Source: Crotalaria pallida (lineage: Eukaryota > Streptophyta > Magnoliopsida > Fabales > Fabaceae). From it: a DNA stretch of 64,000 bases. Every line of letters starts with the position of its first letter. The stretch's first letter is position 1. The notes under the pieces are model-generated. The model saw only the letters and a list, made by a program, of their open reading frames with translations. It did no database searches and was not told the DNA's origin. The DNA is taken from contig CM075656.1 of NCBI GenBank assembly GCA_037953625.1, positions 85,517,001 to 85,581,000 on the forward strand, read 5' to 3'. This document shows positions 10,792 to 21,145 of this stretch, piece after piece. The position numbers and the translations under genes are program-made.

Positions 10792-11335
10792 AATGTAGGG
10801 ACAACAGATACACCACATGGACCACATACAAAATAAAGAAGGTAACCAAACAAGGAAATCATTTAAAATACTCCGTGAACCACAAGGACATAAGCAGAGA
10901 ATAAAGTAATAACCCTCAATCTGACATTTATGTAAATAAACAACAATAAGATGAAAAAAAAACCATTTTAAGAAACATGCATAACCTGCACGAAACCCTA
11001 ATCACATATATTGGGAACAACCATGCATATTTTCACAAATTCATTCAGGGTTAGGGTTTCTCTTACCTTTTGAAGCTTCCTTGCTGATGAAACGATGGAG
11101 ATTGCACTGTTAATAATGTTATTTGCTTTGATGTTTGCTTCCTGAGATTTGCTTCAATGTTTCTGGAATTGGGGTTTGGTTTGGTGTCGTTCGTTTCTGA
11201 ATTTGGGGTTTGGGTTTGCTCTGAAGGAATGTTAAAGGTTAGAGGGAAAATGGTGTTTTGTTTGGCGCCAAGAGAATGGGCCAACGTGGACTTCTAATTT
11301 TTTTTATTTTACAGGTGGCCAAAGGCCACCGTTAT
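10792..11335. other. 5' part of the MULE interior, no transposase domain
   Basis: Where the N-terminal and DDE domains of a complete transposase should be encoded there is only AT-rich sequence and an Asn/Thr/Pro-rich frame (11063-11284, minus) without family resemblance; probably old leader sequence. Confidence 0.45.
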
Positions 11336-11498
11336 TGTCCACGTGTGCATTCCGTAACAGGAGACTGACAGCACCAAACGCCAGGGACGAACTTGATGGA
11401 CGGGCTGCAATCTCAGGGACTAAATTGATGTTTCGAAAAAGTCAGGGACTAACTTGATCGATGGTCGCAAAGTCAGGGACCAATCTGACTAATTACTC
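11336..11498 (-). repeat. Right TIR of the MULE
   Basis: Inverted match of 8076-8231, starting tgtccacgtgtgcattccg and ending ctgactaattactc, followed by the duplication ATTTAAAAAC. Confidence 0.9.
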
Positions 11499-11620
11499 AT
11501 TTAAAAACACTAAAAAAGACATATGATTGGATTGGTGGAATGGAATTTAAGCAAATTTAATCGTTTAAATTGATATCTTTATAGTGGAATGGAGTGAAAC
11601 ATATAAAATGAAGGGTGTTA

Positions 11621-12177
11621 CTACCATGCAATCAAAAATTGAATAGTTGTCATGCAACCCATTGTTAAACCAATAAAACCTTGCCACCTAAGACATGTAT
11701 GACACATCATTACTTAAATTAGTCAAAATTAAGTTTTGCAATTTAGTCCAACATAAAAACTAGATTATTGTAATTTAGTCCTTTTGTACTTTTAGACAAA
11801 TTATAAATTTTAATTTTTTTTATATACGAAGAAGGGAGATGAGCGAAGGAAGCAGGGAAGGAAAGCGAATGGCGGGTGGCGGCGGTGGCGCCGGCGCCGG
11901 CGCCGGTGATGGTGGCGGTGGCGGTGAGTTTTGAGAAGTAAAGATGAGTTCTGGGTTTAAGAATTTTTTTTATATAAAAAAAACTTAAAATTTATAATTT
12001 GTCTAAAAGTACAAAAGGACTAAATTACAATAATCTAGTTTTTATGTTGGACTAAATTATAAAACTTAATTTTGACTAATTTAAGTAATGATGTGGCATA
12101 CATGTCTTAGGTGACAAAGTTTTATTGGTTTAAGAATGGATTGCATAGCAACCATTCAATTTTTGATTGCATTTTAG
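11621..12177. mobile_element. Long-arm foldback element with GGCGCC-rich core
   Basis: The arms (about 190 bases each) are near complements: the left begins ctaccatgcaatcaaaaatt and the right ends aatttttgattgcattttag. Both carry 'ggactaaattacaataatct' or its complement. The centre (about 11830-11930) is purine- and GC-rich, with repeated ggcgcc hexamers. I see no clear duplication at the borders. A decayed relative of one arm lies near 35095-35285. Class unknown; MULE-type MITE is possible. Confidence 0.65.
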
Positions 12178-13587
12178 AAATTTCCTAAAATGAATTCCAT
12201 CCAATTTGATCTAAAATTCCACTTTTTCATTCTTCCCAAATTGGAATGTATGCAATGAAACTAAACAACGGAGTACTAACATTATTTCATTCTAGATCAC
12301 CCTATTCCACTCTATCCTATCTTATTCTATTTCATACTATTCCATCCATGATAATATATTAAAAATAAATCAAGAAAATTGTTGAAATAGTAATAGTTTT
12401 AAAAAAAACGCTAATAATAGTTTAATCTTGAAAAATATTGAACTTAAAATATCGAAAATCGATGAACTTAAATTTCCATAAATTCTTTCATGATGTAATT
12501 CTTAAATAATGCAATTGCAATTAGAGCATTGGTTAGCAAAACTCAATAGTTTTAATAATATAATTAATCCTTTATGTAAGTTAACACCCAAGGTTGAGAT
12601 TGAATCTATTGTCATTTTGTCATGTTGTGCATTCCAAGTGGGGAAAAAAAAAACCAGAAAGCAAATGGGTTGTTGATAGAGAATGAGTTTTGCTAAGCGT
12701 TGATTTATTAAATATTTTCCACCCAGTACCACATTTATCAATATTGATTTGTATAGCTGATATTAGTGATATTCCAAAGCAATGTTTTCTTAGAAAACTT
12801 CCTTATTTTCCTTAAACACATGAAGTCTCATATTAAGAAACAAATAAGTAGGGATTCACCATTTTGTTGTACAAGACTCTTGAACCAGTAATCTTCAAGA
12901 ACTTCGGAAGTACTAACATGTACTTATTCGTCCAAAATTCACAAATAAGTGATTCCCAAATTTATTGTTCATTCGATCGTATTTAAATCAATGGAAGTCC
13001 AATCATAAAATTATTCTCACATTAAAATCATCTTCAAATATATTTTACACAATCAACAGCAAACATAAAAAGTATAATTTTACTCAACACAGAGCCAATA
13101 AAAGTAACATAACTGTTGGAAAACCAACTAAATATAAGAAAAACATAAACTAAACAAACCAGGTTTGTTATTTATATATCATTGATAAGACAACCTTGTG
13201 GCCTCCCGTAAACATCAAGAACCTGTAAATTATGTGCAAAACAAGTTACTTTTTCTAAGTTTTACTTTTACTCAAATATGACTTTCTTAAGTCCAATGGT
13301 GACTTTGATTAAAAAATAATCATGTACTTTCTTCTAACTGATTTTTCTAAGGGAAGACTAAGATAATACTGATGAATACTTGTTTTATTGACTTCAAAAG
13401 CGTTGGTTTAGATTAAACATACCAAAATATTAGATTAAATATTAGATTGGTGATCATTGTTGTGATTCAAGTGAGTGTTTGTATGTCAATGCTTATTGAA
13501 ATCATTTAAGGGTAAGAAGCTACAAAGAAAAACACAATGTATGGCTTTTTAAGCTTACCTCGATCCAAGAGTTAGTTAGTTGCAATT
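12178..13587. other. AT-rich region downstream of the RLP
   Basis: 12178-12350 holds tggaatg/ccattcc-rich sequence that resembles a decayed Tourist-like MITE, into which the preceding foldback may have inserted. The rest, including the RLP 3' flank, shows no gene. Confidence 0.4.
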
Positions 13588-15441
13588 TCACCTTCTGGCA
13601 TGGTTCAACTTTATGAGCACCATGACATGTAGCTTTTCAAGGAATCCAAAATAAGCATGTCGACATGCTCTGTTGAAGAAAATAACACCCAAAACTACCC
13701 AAAATCCTGTGGCAAATCCAATTTCCATGCCCATATAGAACCACGACCACCAATGCGCTTCAGATTCATCATCTTCTTCCCTTGGTTTTGAATTGTCAGA
13801 ATTTTCAACTTGTGGGTAGCTATTTGTGAGTGGAGGTCCATACAGATTAGGATTGCCGATGTAGCTAAGGTTTGTAAAACCTTGAAGTTGGGTCCCTGAT
13901 GGGATTTTGCCCGTGAAATTGTTGAATGAGAGGTTCAAGACAGCAAGATAAGACAAACTAGCCATAGACTGGGGAATTTCTCCGCAAAGCCGATTAAAGG
14001 AGAGATCAATAGATTCTAGTTGTTTCAAGTAGCCAATTTCTTGTGGTATCATTCCCTTTAATTGATTATGAGACAAATTCAAAGATTGCAATCTTTTGAG
14101 CTCATATATCTCCAAAGGTATTGTTCCAGACAAACTATTACTTGAAAGATCAACAAGGTACATCAAGTTCTCATGATAGATCAATTCACTACCTTTTATA
14201 AGTAACAAAAGACCAATATCATATATTACAAAACGATTTTCCAAATAATATTGGACGAAGAAGTGATCAAAAGAAGCATAATCAGAGACCATAGATGTGA
14301 TATTATGTAAGCAGTTTGGTATTGGTCCGAATAATCTATTATTTGCAAAATCCAAAACCTTAAGAGAATTGAGTTGACATATTTGTGAGGGGATATTACC
14401 ACTGAATTGATTTGATCTCAGTTGAAGAGCTTTTAAACTCTTGCTTGTCCAGTATGGTATACCTCCACAAAACTTATTCCCTTCAAAATTAAGGATCCAA
14501 AGGCTTTGACAATTTTTCAGTGATAAAGGTACTTCTCCAAATAACTTATTCTTTTGCAGATTCAGCGAAATAAGATTGGACAATAAGCCCATCGATTCAG
14601 GAATTTTTCCTGTGAGGTTATTGTGTCCCAAGTTGACATGAAGCAATGATTTCCAATGCATCCAACAATCAGAAAGTCCTCCGGATAAATTATTATATGA
14701 GAGGTCCAAGTACTCTAAATTGCTCTTCCCTTTCATTTTGTGGCACAGAAGAGGAGAAATTGATCCAGACAAAGAGTTATCATTCAAGATCAAAAGAGTC
14801 ACATTGGTTGAGATTCGGGGCAAGCCACCTCTTAAAGTATTTGAATTCATCAAGGTGATTTTAGAGGTTAACAGCACACTTGACATGTCAGCATCAATCA
14901 TGTTGTGTAAAGACAAAAATCTAAGCGGAGCAAAGTTCCAAAACTTATCATGAGGTTCAAAGGAAAGACTAGAGCTGGAAATGGTTAAAACAAGGAGAGA
15001 AGACTGTTTGAATAGCCATGAAGGAGGTTTAGGGCCTATATATGCTAACCAAACACCATATAGTTGGAAAGGAGGGATCCATTCAAGATCGAAATCAAAT
15101 ATCAAGGCTGGTGAGCCCAAGGATAAGTGCTTTAAATTTGAGAGAGTCTTCAGAATTTTTTGAGAGATATTTCCGGTAAAAAGATTTTCACCAACTCCCA
15201 ACAGTTCCAAGTTAAAGAGTTGCCCAAGATTTTCTGGAAGACTTCCATTCAACTGATTGTAGGTGAGATCCAATGCAGTCAAGGATGACAGATTTCCTAA
15301 ATTTTGGGGAATTGGACCGATAAATGAATTCCTTATAAGATAAAGTTCTTTTAGATGTTCAAGTTTCCCTAACCAATTAGGGATAGATCCATCGAGATTA
15401 TTGTCAGACAAACTAAAGTCACCACCCACCGTAAGTATTTA
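13588..15441 (-). pseudogene. LRR receptor-like protein, 5'-truncated
   Basis: Cell-surface receptor of the RLP class (Cf/EIX type): LRR ectodomain, transmembrane helix, no kinase. The open frame gives about 613 residues of plant-specific LRRs (LxxLxxLxLxxNxLxGxIP), an island-like break before the LIKGSELIYHENL segment, four more LRRs ending in LNLSFNNFTGKIP, the NPNLYGPPL cap, an acidic spacer, a membrane helix (MEIGFATGFWVVLGVIFF) and a short basic tail. Everything before the segment LSDNNLDGSIPNWLGKL is missing: no signal peptide, no N-terminal cap and about half the usual LRRs. The frame closes with a stop at about 15441 and has no ATG near its 5' end, only GTG. I read this as a truncated gene; splicing from an unseen upstream exon is possible but no acceptor fits. 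Confidence 0.8.
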
Positions 15442-15583
15442 TAGGGCTGGAGTCTCCGTTTTCCACATACTACGAGAGTAAGCAATTTTATCGTCCTTCT
15501 ATGCTATTGGTTATGGCCTTATCCGCATGCTAGGGACTCCACACCGATAATAATTTAAAACGTTATTTTGCAAAATAAAATTA

Positions 15584-15866
15584 CTCCCTCCGTTGCTTAT
15601 TATTTGTCCATTTTTGGAGAGATTTTTGTTTCTTTTTATTTGTCCTATTAATGATTTTAAGAGCGTAATAAATGCTTTTTTCCATATTTGACCCTATTCA
15701 ATAAGTCTTGGTTTCCGTAAGTAGTGAAGAAAAATTAATGATTATAGAAAGAGAAATGGTACAGTGGGAAAAAACATAATTAATGTATTAGAAATCTAAA
15801 TAATAATTGGATTTCTTAAAGAATGTGTTTTGTTTGAAATATGACAGATAAATAAAAACGAGAGAG
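15584..15866. mobile_element. Stowaway MITE
   Basis: Starts CTCCCTCCG, ends with a decayed complement (cgagagag) and is flanked by TA. The TIR and TA target are those of Tc1/mariner Stowaway elements. Confidence 0.75.
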
Positions 15867-15937
15867 TAATATGTAAAAAAAATGGATGAATGTTTTTAAT
15901 TAATATCGAAAAAGTTTATAAATACTCTTAAATTATA

Positions 15938-16219
15938 CTCCCTCCAGCTCGAATTATAAGCAACAAAAAATATATTTCTTTTGATTTAAAATATAAGCAA
16001 AATTAACTAACATTATTAAATTTTGTTTCATTCCCAATGTCACTTTCCTAAAACATCTCTAGAAAATTGTTATCTTATTTAATTTTTGTTTCATTCTCAA
16101 TACTACTTTCCTAAAATACCTCTATTTTTTATAAATTTGAGAAAATTAAATACAATCAACTAACATCCTTAATAAGCGTAAAATTAGTTAAAATTGCTTA
16201 TAATTCGAGCCGAAGGGAG
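15938..16219. mobile_element. Stowaway MITE
   Basis: Starts CTCCCTCCAGCTCGAATTAT and ends ataattcgagccgaagggag, flanked by TA on both sides. Confidence 0.85.
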
Positions 16220-16903
16220 TATACCTTTAACAAACAACACCTTCAACTAGAGTCCAATTAAGAGTTATTAGTATCCAAATCTCATTATTAATGAGATTTC
16301 AAATTGGTCCTCTAAGTTAGCTGAGCCAACATCCATTGGTTACTCATCTCTTCTTTATCAATCATAGCTTTATAAATTAAGAATAGTTATATGCAATTTT
16401 GAGTGCTAACAATTTAACCTTAGAATTAGATTTGGCATAACAAGATAGCCATGTAATACAACCCAAATGAATTGAATTAGAAATTCTTTCTAAGAATTTA
16501 ATATCATAGCCATACGTTTGCAAATCTTAAAAGCACCCAATCTCTCAAATACTATCATTTTTTTTAAGTAAAATAAATTCATTATTCGAGGAAGCATTCC
16601 ATTACCCCGTTTCATCGGCATAAACCCCAATTAATGAGCAATTATTAGGTGATTTGAGATCAATGATCTTAAACAAATCATCATCGTTTATTATTCATTT
16701 TATGTATTTTTTAATAAAAAATAAATTATAAATGGTTGAGATGAGTCCCGAACCATGTAGCCCGCGACCAACTAATAATTTCACACGGTCAATGAAGACC
16801 ACCAAAATAGAGAGAAACATAAACAGAGATATATAATTTAGCAACTGTCACGAAATACAACGTAAATCCCACACAACGAAAAAAGATCATACATTGACCA
16901 ATA
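16220..16903. other. AT-rich intergenic sequence
   Basis: No ORF, terminal repeat or RNA gene recognised. Confidence 0.5.
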
Positions 16904-17196
16904 CTCTCTTTGGTCCTATATATAGGTCACATTAGAAAGTTTTCTTAGTCCTAATTATAAGTCATTCTATATTTTCTATGCATCATTTATTGATTTTTCT
17001 CTTTTTTGCCCTTATTAAATGCTTTGACTATCTATGTGTTTTTTGTTGTTCATTAATGAGTGCGAATTTTCCAAGAAAAGTTAAGGGGGTAAAATTGTAA
17101 TGTTACAATATATTCTCATAGAATTCATAAAACCAATAACTTTCCTTGGTATGTGTAATTCGGTTAACTATGCCCTATAATAAGGACAGGAGGGAG
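16904..17196. mobile_element. Stowaway MITE
   Basis: Starts ctctctttggtcctatatat and ends ataataaggacaggagggag, flanked by TA. Confidence 0.75.
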
Positions 17197-17608
17197 TAGT
17201 TTCCAACTTTCTATGCTTCTTCATCCTTTGACAAGAGTTCCTTCATCCACAACCACAAGTGCTACCTTAGCTTTATTCCGATAATTCCTTCCGCAACCAC
17301 ACTTTCCTTCCCTTGACTTGTTCACCTTGAAGTGACTTCTTACATTCCAAACACTAGTATATGTGGCTAATTAAATTACAGATTCTGTGCTTTTACTATT
17401 TAGGTACGATTGTATAACTAAGTGTTGATTAATTATAATTTTCAAACTTAAAAAGCTTTTGCTACATATATATTAGATGCAATTTAAGTACAAAAGGTTT
17501 CATATATAGTCAATACCTCGTAGATAATTTGCTAAAAATATTTTCATCGCAAATCAACAGCTAATTTTAAAAGTTTGCAGCTATTGCGTGCGTAGCTAAT
17601 ATATAGTA

Positions 17609-18114
17609 GGCTTAATTATGTCATAAGTTCTTGAAGTTTGGAGTACTTTTGTCAAATATCATTACTCTTATTTTTTCAATGTCTGACTCCCCGAAGTTAC
17701 TTCTGAGTTTGTCATATATCCCTACTACCAATTCTGCACAATTTTGCTGACATCTAAATCCCGGTCAGACGCAGAAGTTTAGGCTCGTGGTGCCCCGTGG
17801 GCAAAGATCCTTTTTTTCTTTAAATTAAAAAAACTAAAAAACTTAATATTTTTATAATTTTTAGTTAAATAAAAAAAAAGGATTGAAGAGAGAAGTCGTT
17901 TTCACCTATGTGACATCACGCGACACCACATGACCTACCTCCTGCGTCTGACCAGGATTCCGATGTTACATATTAACAAAATTGGCAAAAATTGATAGTA
18001 AGGGTATATGACAAACCCAGAAGTAACTTTAGGGAGTCAGAAATTGAAAAAATAAGAATAAAGATATCTGCCAAAAGTACCCCAAACTTCATGGATTTGT
18101 GACATAATTAAGCC
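17609..18114. mobile_element. MULE-type MITE, family A
   Basis: Termini GGCTTAATTATGTCA and TGACATAATTAAGCC, flanked by the perfect 9-bp duplication TATATAGTA (17600-17608, 18115-18123). The arms repeat 'agtaacttc.gggagtc'-type sequence in inverted order, with a gtgacatcacgcgacacc motif near the centre. The 9-bp duplication points to Mutator-like transposition. Confidence 0.85.
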
Positions 18115-18123
18115 TATATAGTA

Positions 18124-20321
18124 TTTAACCTATAGCTCAATTTTGTCAAGAACTTGCCTAGCTAAATATAGCTATTTAGTAGCTGATGAATTTATTGAAT
18201 TTTTAGCTTTTAAGTAGCCATTGTATAACCAAAAATCACTCAATCCTAAGCTATTCTCTATATCTAACTTGTACCATCCATCGATCAATCAGTCTGTAAT
18301 CAGTAGCTAATTCATAACTACTCCATTTCTAACTTTCAAACTTGACCCCAAGGCCCCTTATTTCCATTAGGGTGGGGTTATTGGAATTTCTTAATGCTTA
18401 CCTGTCTCTTGTTTGATCAATCACAATTTTATAAAAATAAAAAAGTTTTAGTTGATTGTGATTATGCAAAAAAATTTTTTCCAAGGTATCTATCTTGCAC
18501 CATTAACCAATTATACAGTGTTTAGGGACATTAAACCTTCCCCAAACAAAAGTAGCAATTTTGTAAATTAATTTTAGATTTATTTAAGCTTTTAGAATCT
18601 GAAAATTGAGAGTGCTACCAAATATATCCCTAGACCAAAACCGGACCCAATTACTCATCTAGCAGCTTCGTGGCCTTGAAGCCCGATATTTTTATTAAAT
18701 CATGTATAGCATGACTTGAGTATATATAGTCTTCACCAAGTTCTTTTTTGCGACCTTCTTAATAATAACCAATAATATAATCTAGAATATAATACTCCAA
18801 TGACAGTGATTACTTGTGAAATAATAGTAACAGTAAAATATGATATGATTATATCAAAAGCTGAAAATAACTGATACAATACTAAAAAAGAAAGATCAGA
18901 GTATAAAAATGATTTCTTTTCTCAGTTAGTTAAGACTTATCTCTTTAAGCTACTTTAACTATAATCAAATCAAGTCATATACATGTTGAATCGGATAAAT
19001 CATTTACTTCAATATAAGATTTTAAGTAACTAACCTTTGATCAAAGATGTTTGTCTTTTACAGTCTTTGTTTTCCTAATGGCCGCACGAATCTCATTCGT
19101 AGTCAGTTACTGTAACAAGCACAATAGAGGAGGGGCAAAATAGTCCTCAGGTGAGTGGAGAATCTGGCACTAACAACCAAGGCAATTCGGTTGAGCAGAA
19201 TGGACAAGTGGCAGCTCCTCATTGCATCAGCAATGATTGCAGGGTCACACGTAAAAGGCTGCCAAGCACACGGTTGAGGGATTTCTATTGGGCATGAGGG
19301 AATATATACCCTCTGATGTAAGAAAGAGAATTAGGCAAAGATTTAGAAATTACTCTCTCTCTCTCTCTTGGCTGTAATTTTAATTTTCTTGCCTCTGTAC
19401 TGTGTCTGCTACTGTCCTCTTCCTTGTACTGCAATTTCCTTAATTCCAAATTTATCATATTGATTCCCTATGATCTCGTTTGATCTCATAGGAAGTACAA
19501 TCTGAATCATTCCATATTTGTTGCTTGCACTTAAAGTTACTTGCCTTAATTATATTTCTGCTATATTTTAGTTCCTCACTGTTACCGTTACGTTTTTTCA
19601 TTCTTTACCCAAATTACATGCCATCCAAGTCCCTCAGGTCTCAACCTTTATCTACACTCTGGCGAATGCAAGTTCTGGGTCACTATCAATGGAAATGTGG
19701 TTGTCATCACAGAAAGCTATAAGCGCTTAAGTTCTTTGACCAGCAAGTGTGATTGCTTCATAGCAAGGACGGACTACTCCAACAGCATTGGCAATGCCTT
19801 GACGCAAATTAAAGGGCCTAAAACAAAATAAAAAAGTCAATTGGGATAAAAGAACACAGGAAAGAGGCTCATGATAACATAAATTAAAAGAGAATAGAAA
19901 TATGACTATTGGTAGCTTCATCTTCAAGTGTCTCGGAGTTAAAAGGAAAAAAGGCACAAATTAAATAATGCGAACTCAAATAATATATAGATGTGAATAC
20001 CAGAATTTCAATTCAAATAACATATTTAGTCCACAAATGAATGTTACTAGTTTTTGTAACTTTACTAGCTAGGTGTGGGGGAAAAATATCGAGGTGTTAA
20101 AATAGTCCCGCCCCTCACACCCCCTTTGGAACCTCCTTGTTCATTATGTATGCATTTATAAACTAAATATTTTCTAGCTATATCAGCAAATAGTATTCGA
20201 GTATACACATGCTTATACCATTAAGAAAACGCTTTATCTGAAGTATCTGGAGATTGATCCATTTTGTACCATTAAGTTTTGAAAACAATAAATGGAATTT
20301 ATTTTTATTTATGCATTTTAA
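18124..20321. other. Intergenic region, unexplained
   Basis: 19085-19500 has a TATA-like gaatatatacc, then (CT)n at about 19350-19368 and a T-rich tract, reminiscent of an LTR or a promoter, but I find no partner LTR or duplication. On the minus strand, 19825-19727 keeps an open stretch reading RQGIANAVGVVRPCYEAI that looks protein-like; I cannot name it. Nothing else is recognisable. Confidence 0.35.
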
Positions 20322-20330
20322 AAAAATTTT

Positions 20331-20846
20331 GGCTTAATTATGTCACAAGTCCCTGAAATTTGAGGTACTTTTGTCAAATACACTTATACTTTTTCTTTCA
20401 ATGTCTAACTTCCGAAGTTACTTCTGGGTTTGTCATATACCCGTACTATCGATTCTGGGCAATTTTGATGACATGTAACATCAAAATTTTAGTCAGACGC
20501 GAGAGGTTGATCATGTGGTGTCGCGTGATATCACACGGTCGAAGACGACCTCTCTCCTCAATTCTTTTTTTTTTTAATTTTTTTATTTAACTAAAAATAT
20601 AAAATATTAAGTTTTTTAGTTTTTTAAATTAAAAAAAAAAGGATCTTCGCCCACAGGGCACCAGGTCCTTAACCTTGCATCTGATAGGATTCCGATGTTA
20701 CATGTCAGCAAAATTGGCCAGAATCGATAGTAGGGGTATATGACAAACCCAGAAGTAACTTCGAGGAGTCAAACATTGAAAAAAAAAGTATAAGAGTATC
20801 TGACAAAAGTACCACAAACTTCATGAACCTGTGACATAATTAAGCC
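20331..20846. mobile_element. MULE-type MITE, family A
   Basis: Same termini as 17609-18114 (GGCTTAATTATGTCA ... TGACATAATTAAGCC), flanked by the perfect 9-bp duplication AAAAATTTT (20322-20330, 20847-20855). Confidence 0.85.
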
Positions 20847-20861
20847 AAAAATTTTCCTTTA

Positions 20862-21145
20862 AGTTATGTTTGGATATATTATTGCAGTGCCGATAAGATA
20901 AGGTGAAGTGATCTGAAAGTGGGATGGAGTGGAGTGGAGTGGAGTGAAGTGGCATAAAATTATTGCTCAGATAAACCATAATTTGGAAGGGATAAAAAAA
21001 AGTGAAGTTTTAGATGGAATTAGATGGAATTCCATCGTGTTCTACTCCATTCTATTTTAAATATATACATCTAAACAATGAAACCTTATTAAATACCATT
21101 TCACTCTAGTCCACTCCATCACATTATGTCAATCCAAACATAATC
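20862..21145. mobile_element. Tourist-like MITE, decayed
   Basis: Ends agttatgtttggat and atccaaacataatct, with ggagtggagtgg-rich interior, related to 2696-3014. Confidence 0.6.

Larger units (their letters stand above)
8076..11498. mobile_element. Mutator-like element (MULE) with long TIRs
   Basis: A 3.4-kb element with terminal inverted repeats at 8076-8231 and 11336-11498 that are nearly identical apart from a few substitutions and a small insertion. It is flanked by a perfect 10-bp duplication ATTTAAAAAC (8066-8075, 11499-11508). TIRs of about 160 bp and 9-11 bp duplications are typical of MULEs. Inside are a forward GRF zinc-finger gene (8529-9144) and, converging on it, a C-terminal MuDR transposase remnant (9566-10791). 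No DDE catalytic domain is present, so the element is non-autonomous. The good match between TIRs and between duplications suggests fairly recent movement. Confidence 0.9.

Noticed and set aside
19085..19500. Solo LTR of a Copia element
   Set aside because: A TATA-like motif and T/C-rich stretch are suggestive, but there is no TG...CA pair with a 5-bp duplication and no primer-binding site that I can see.
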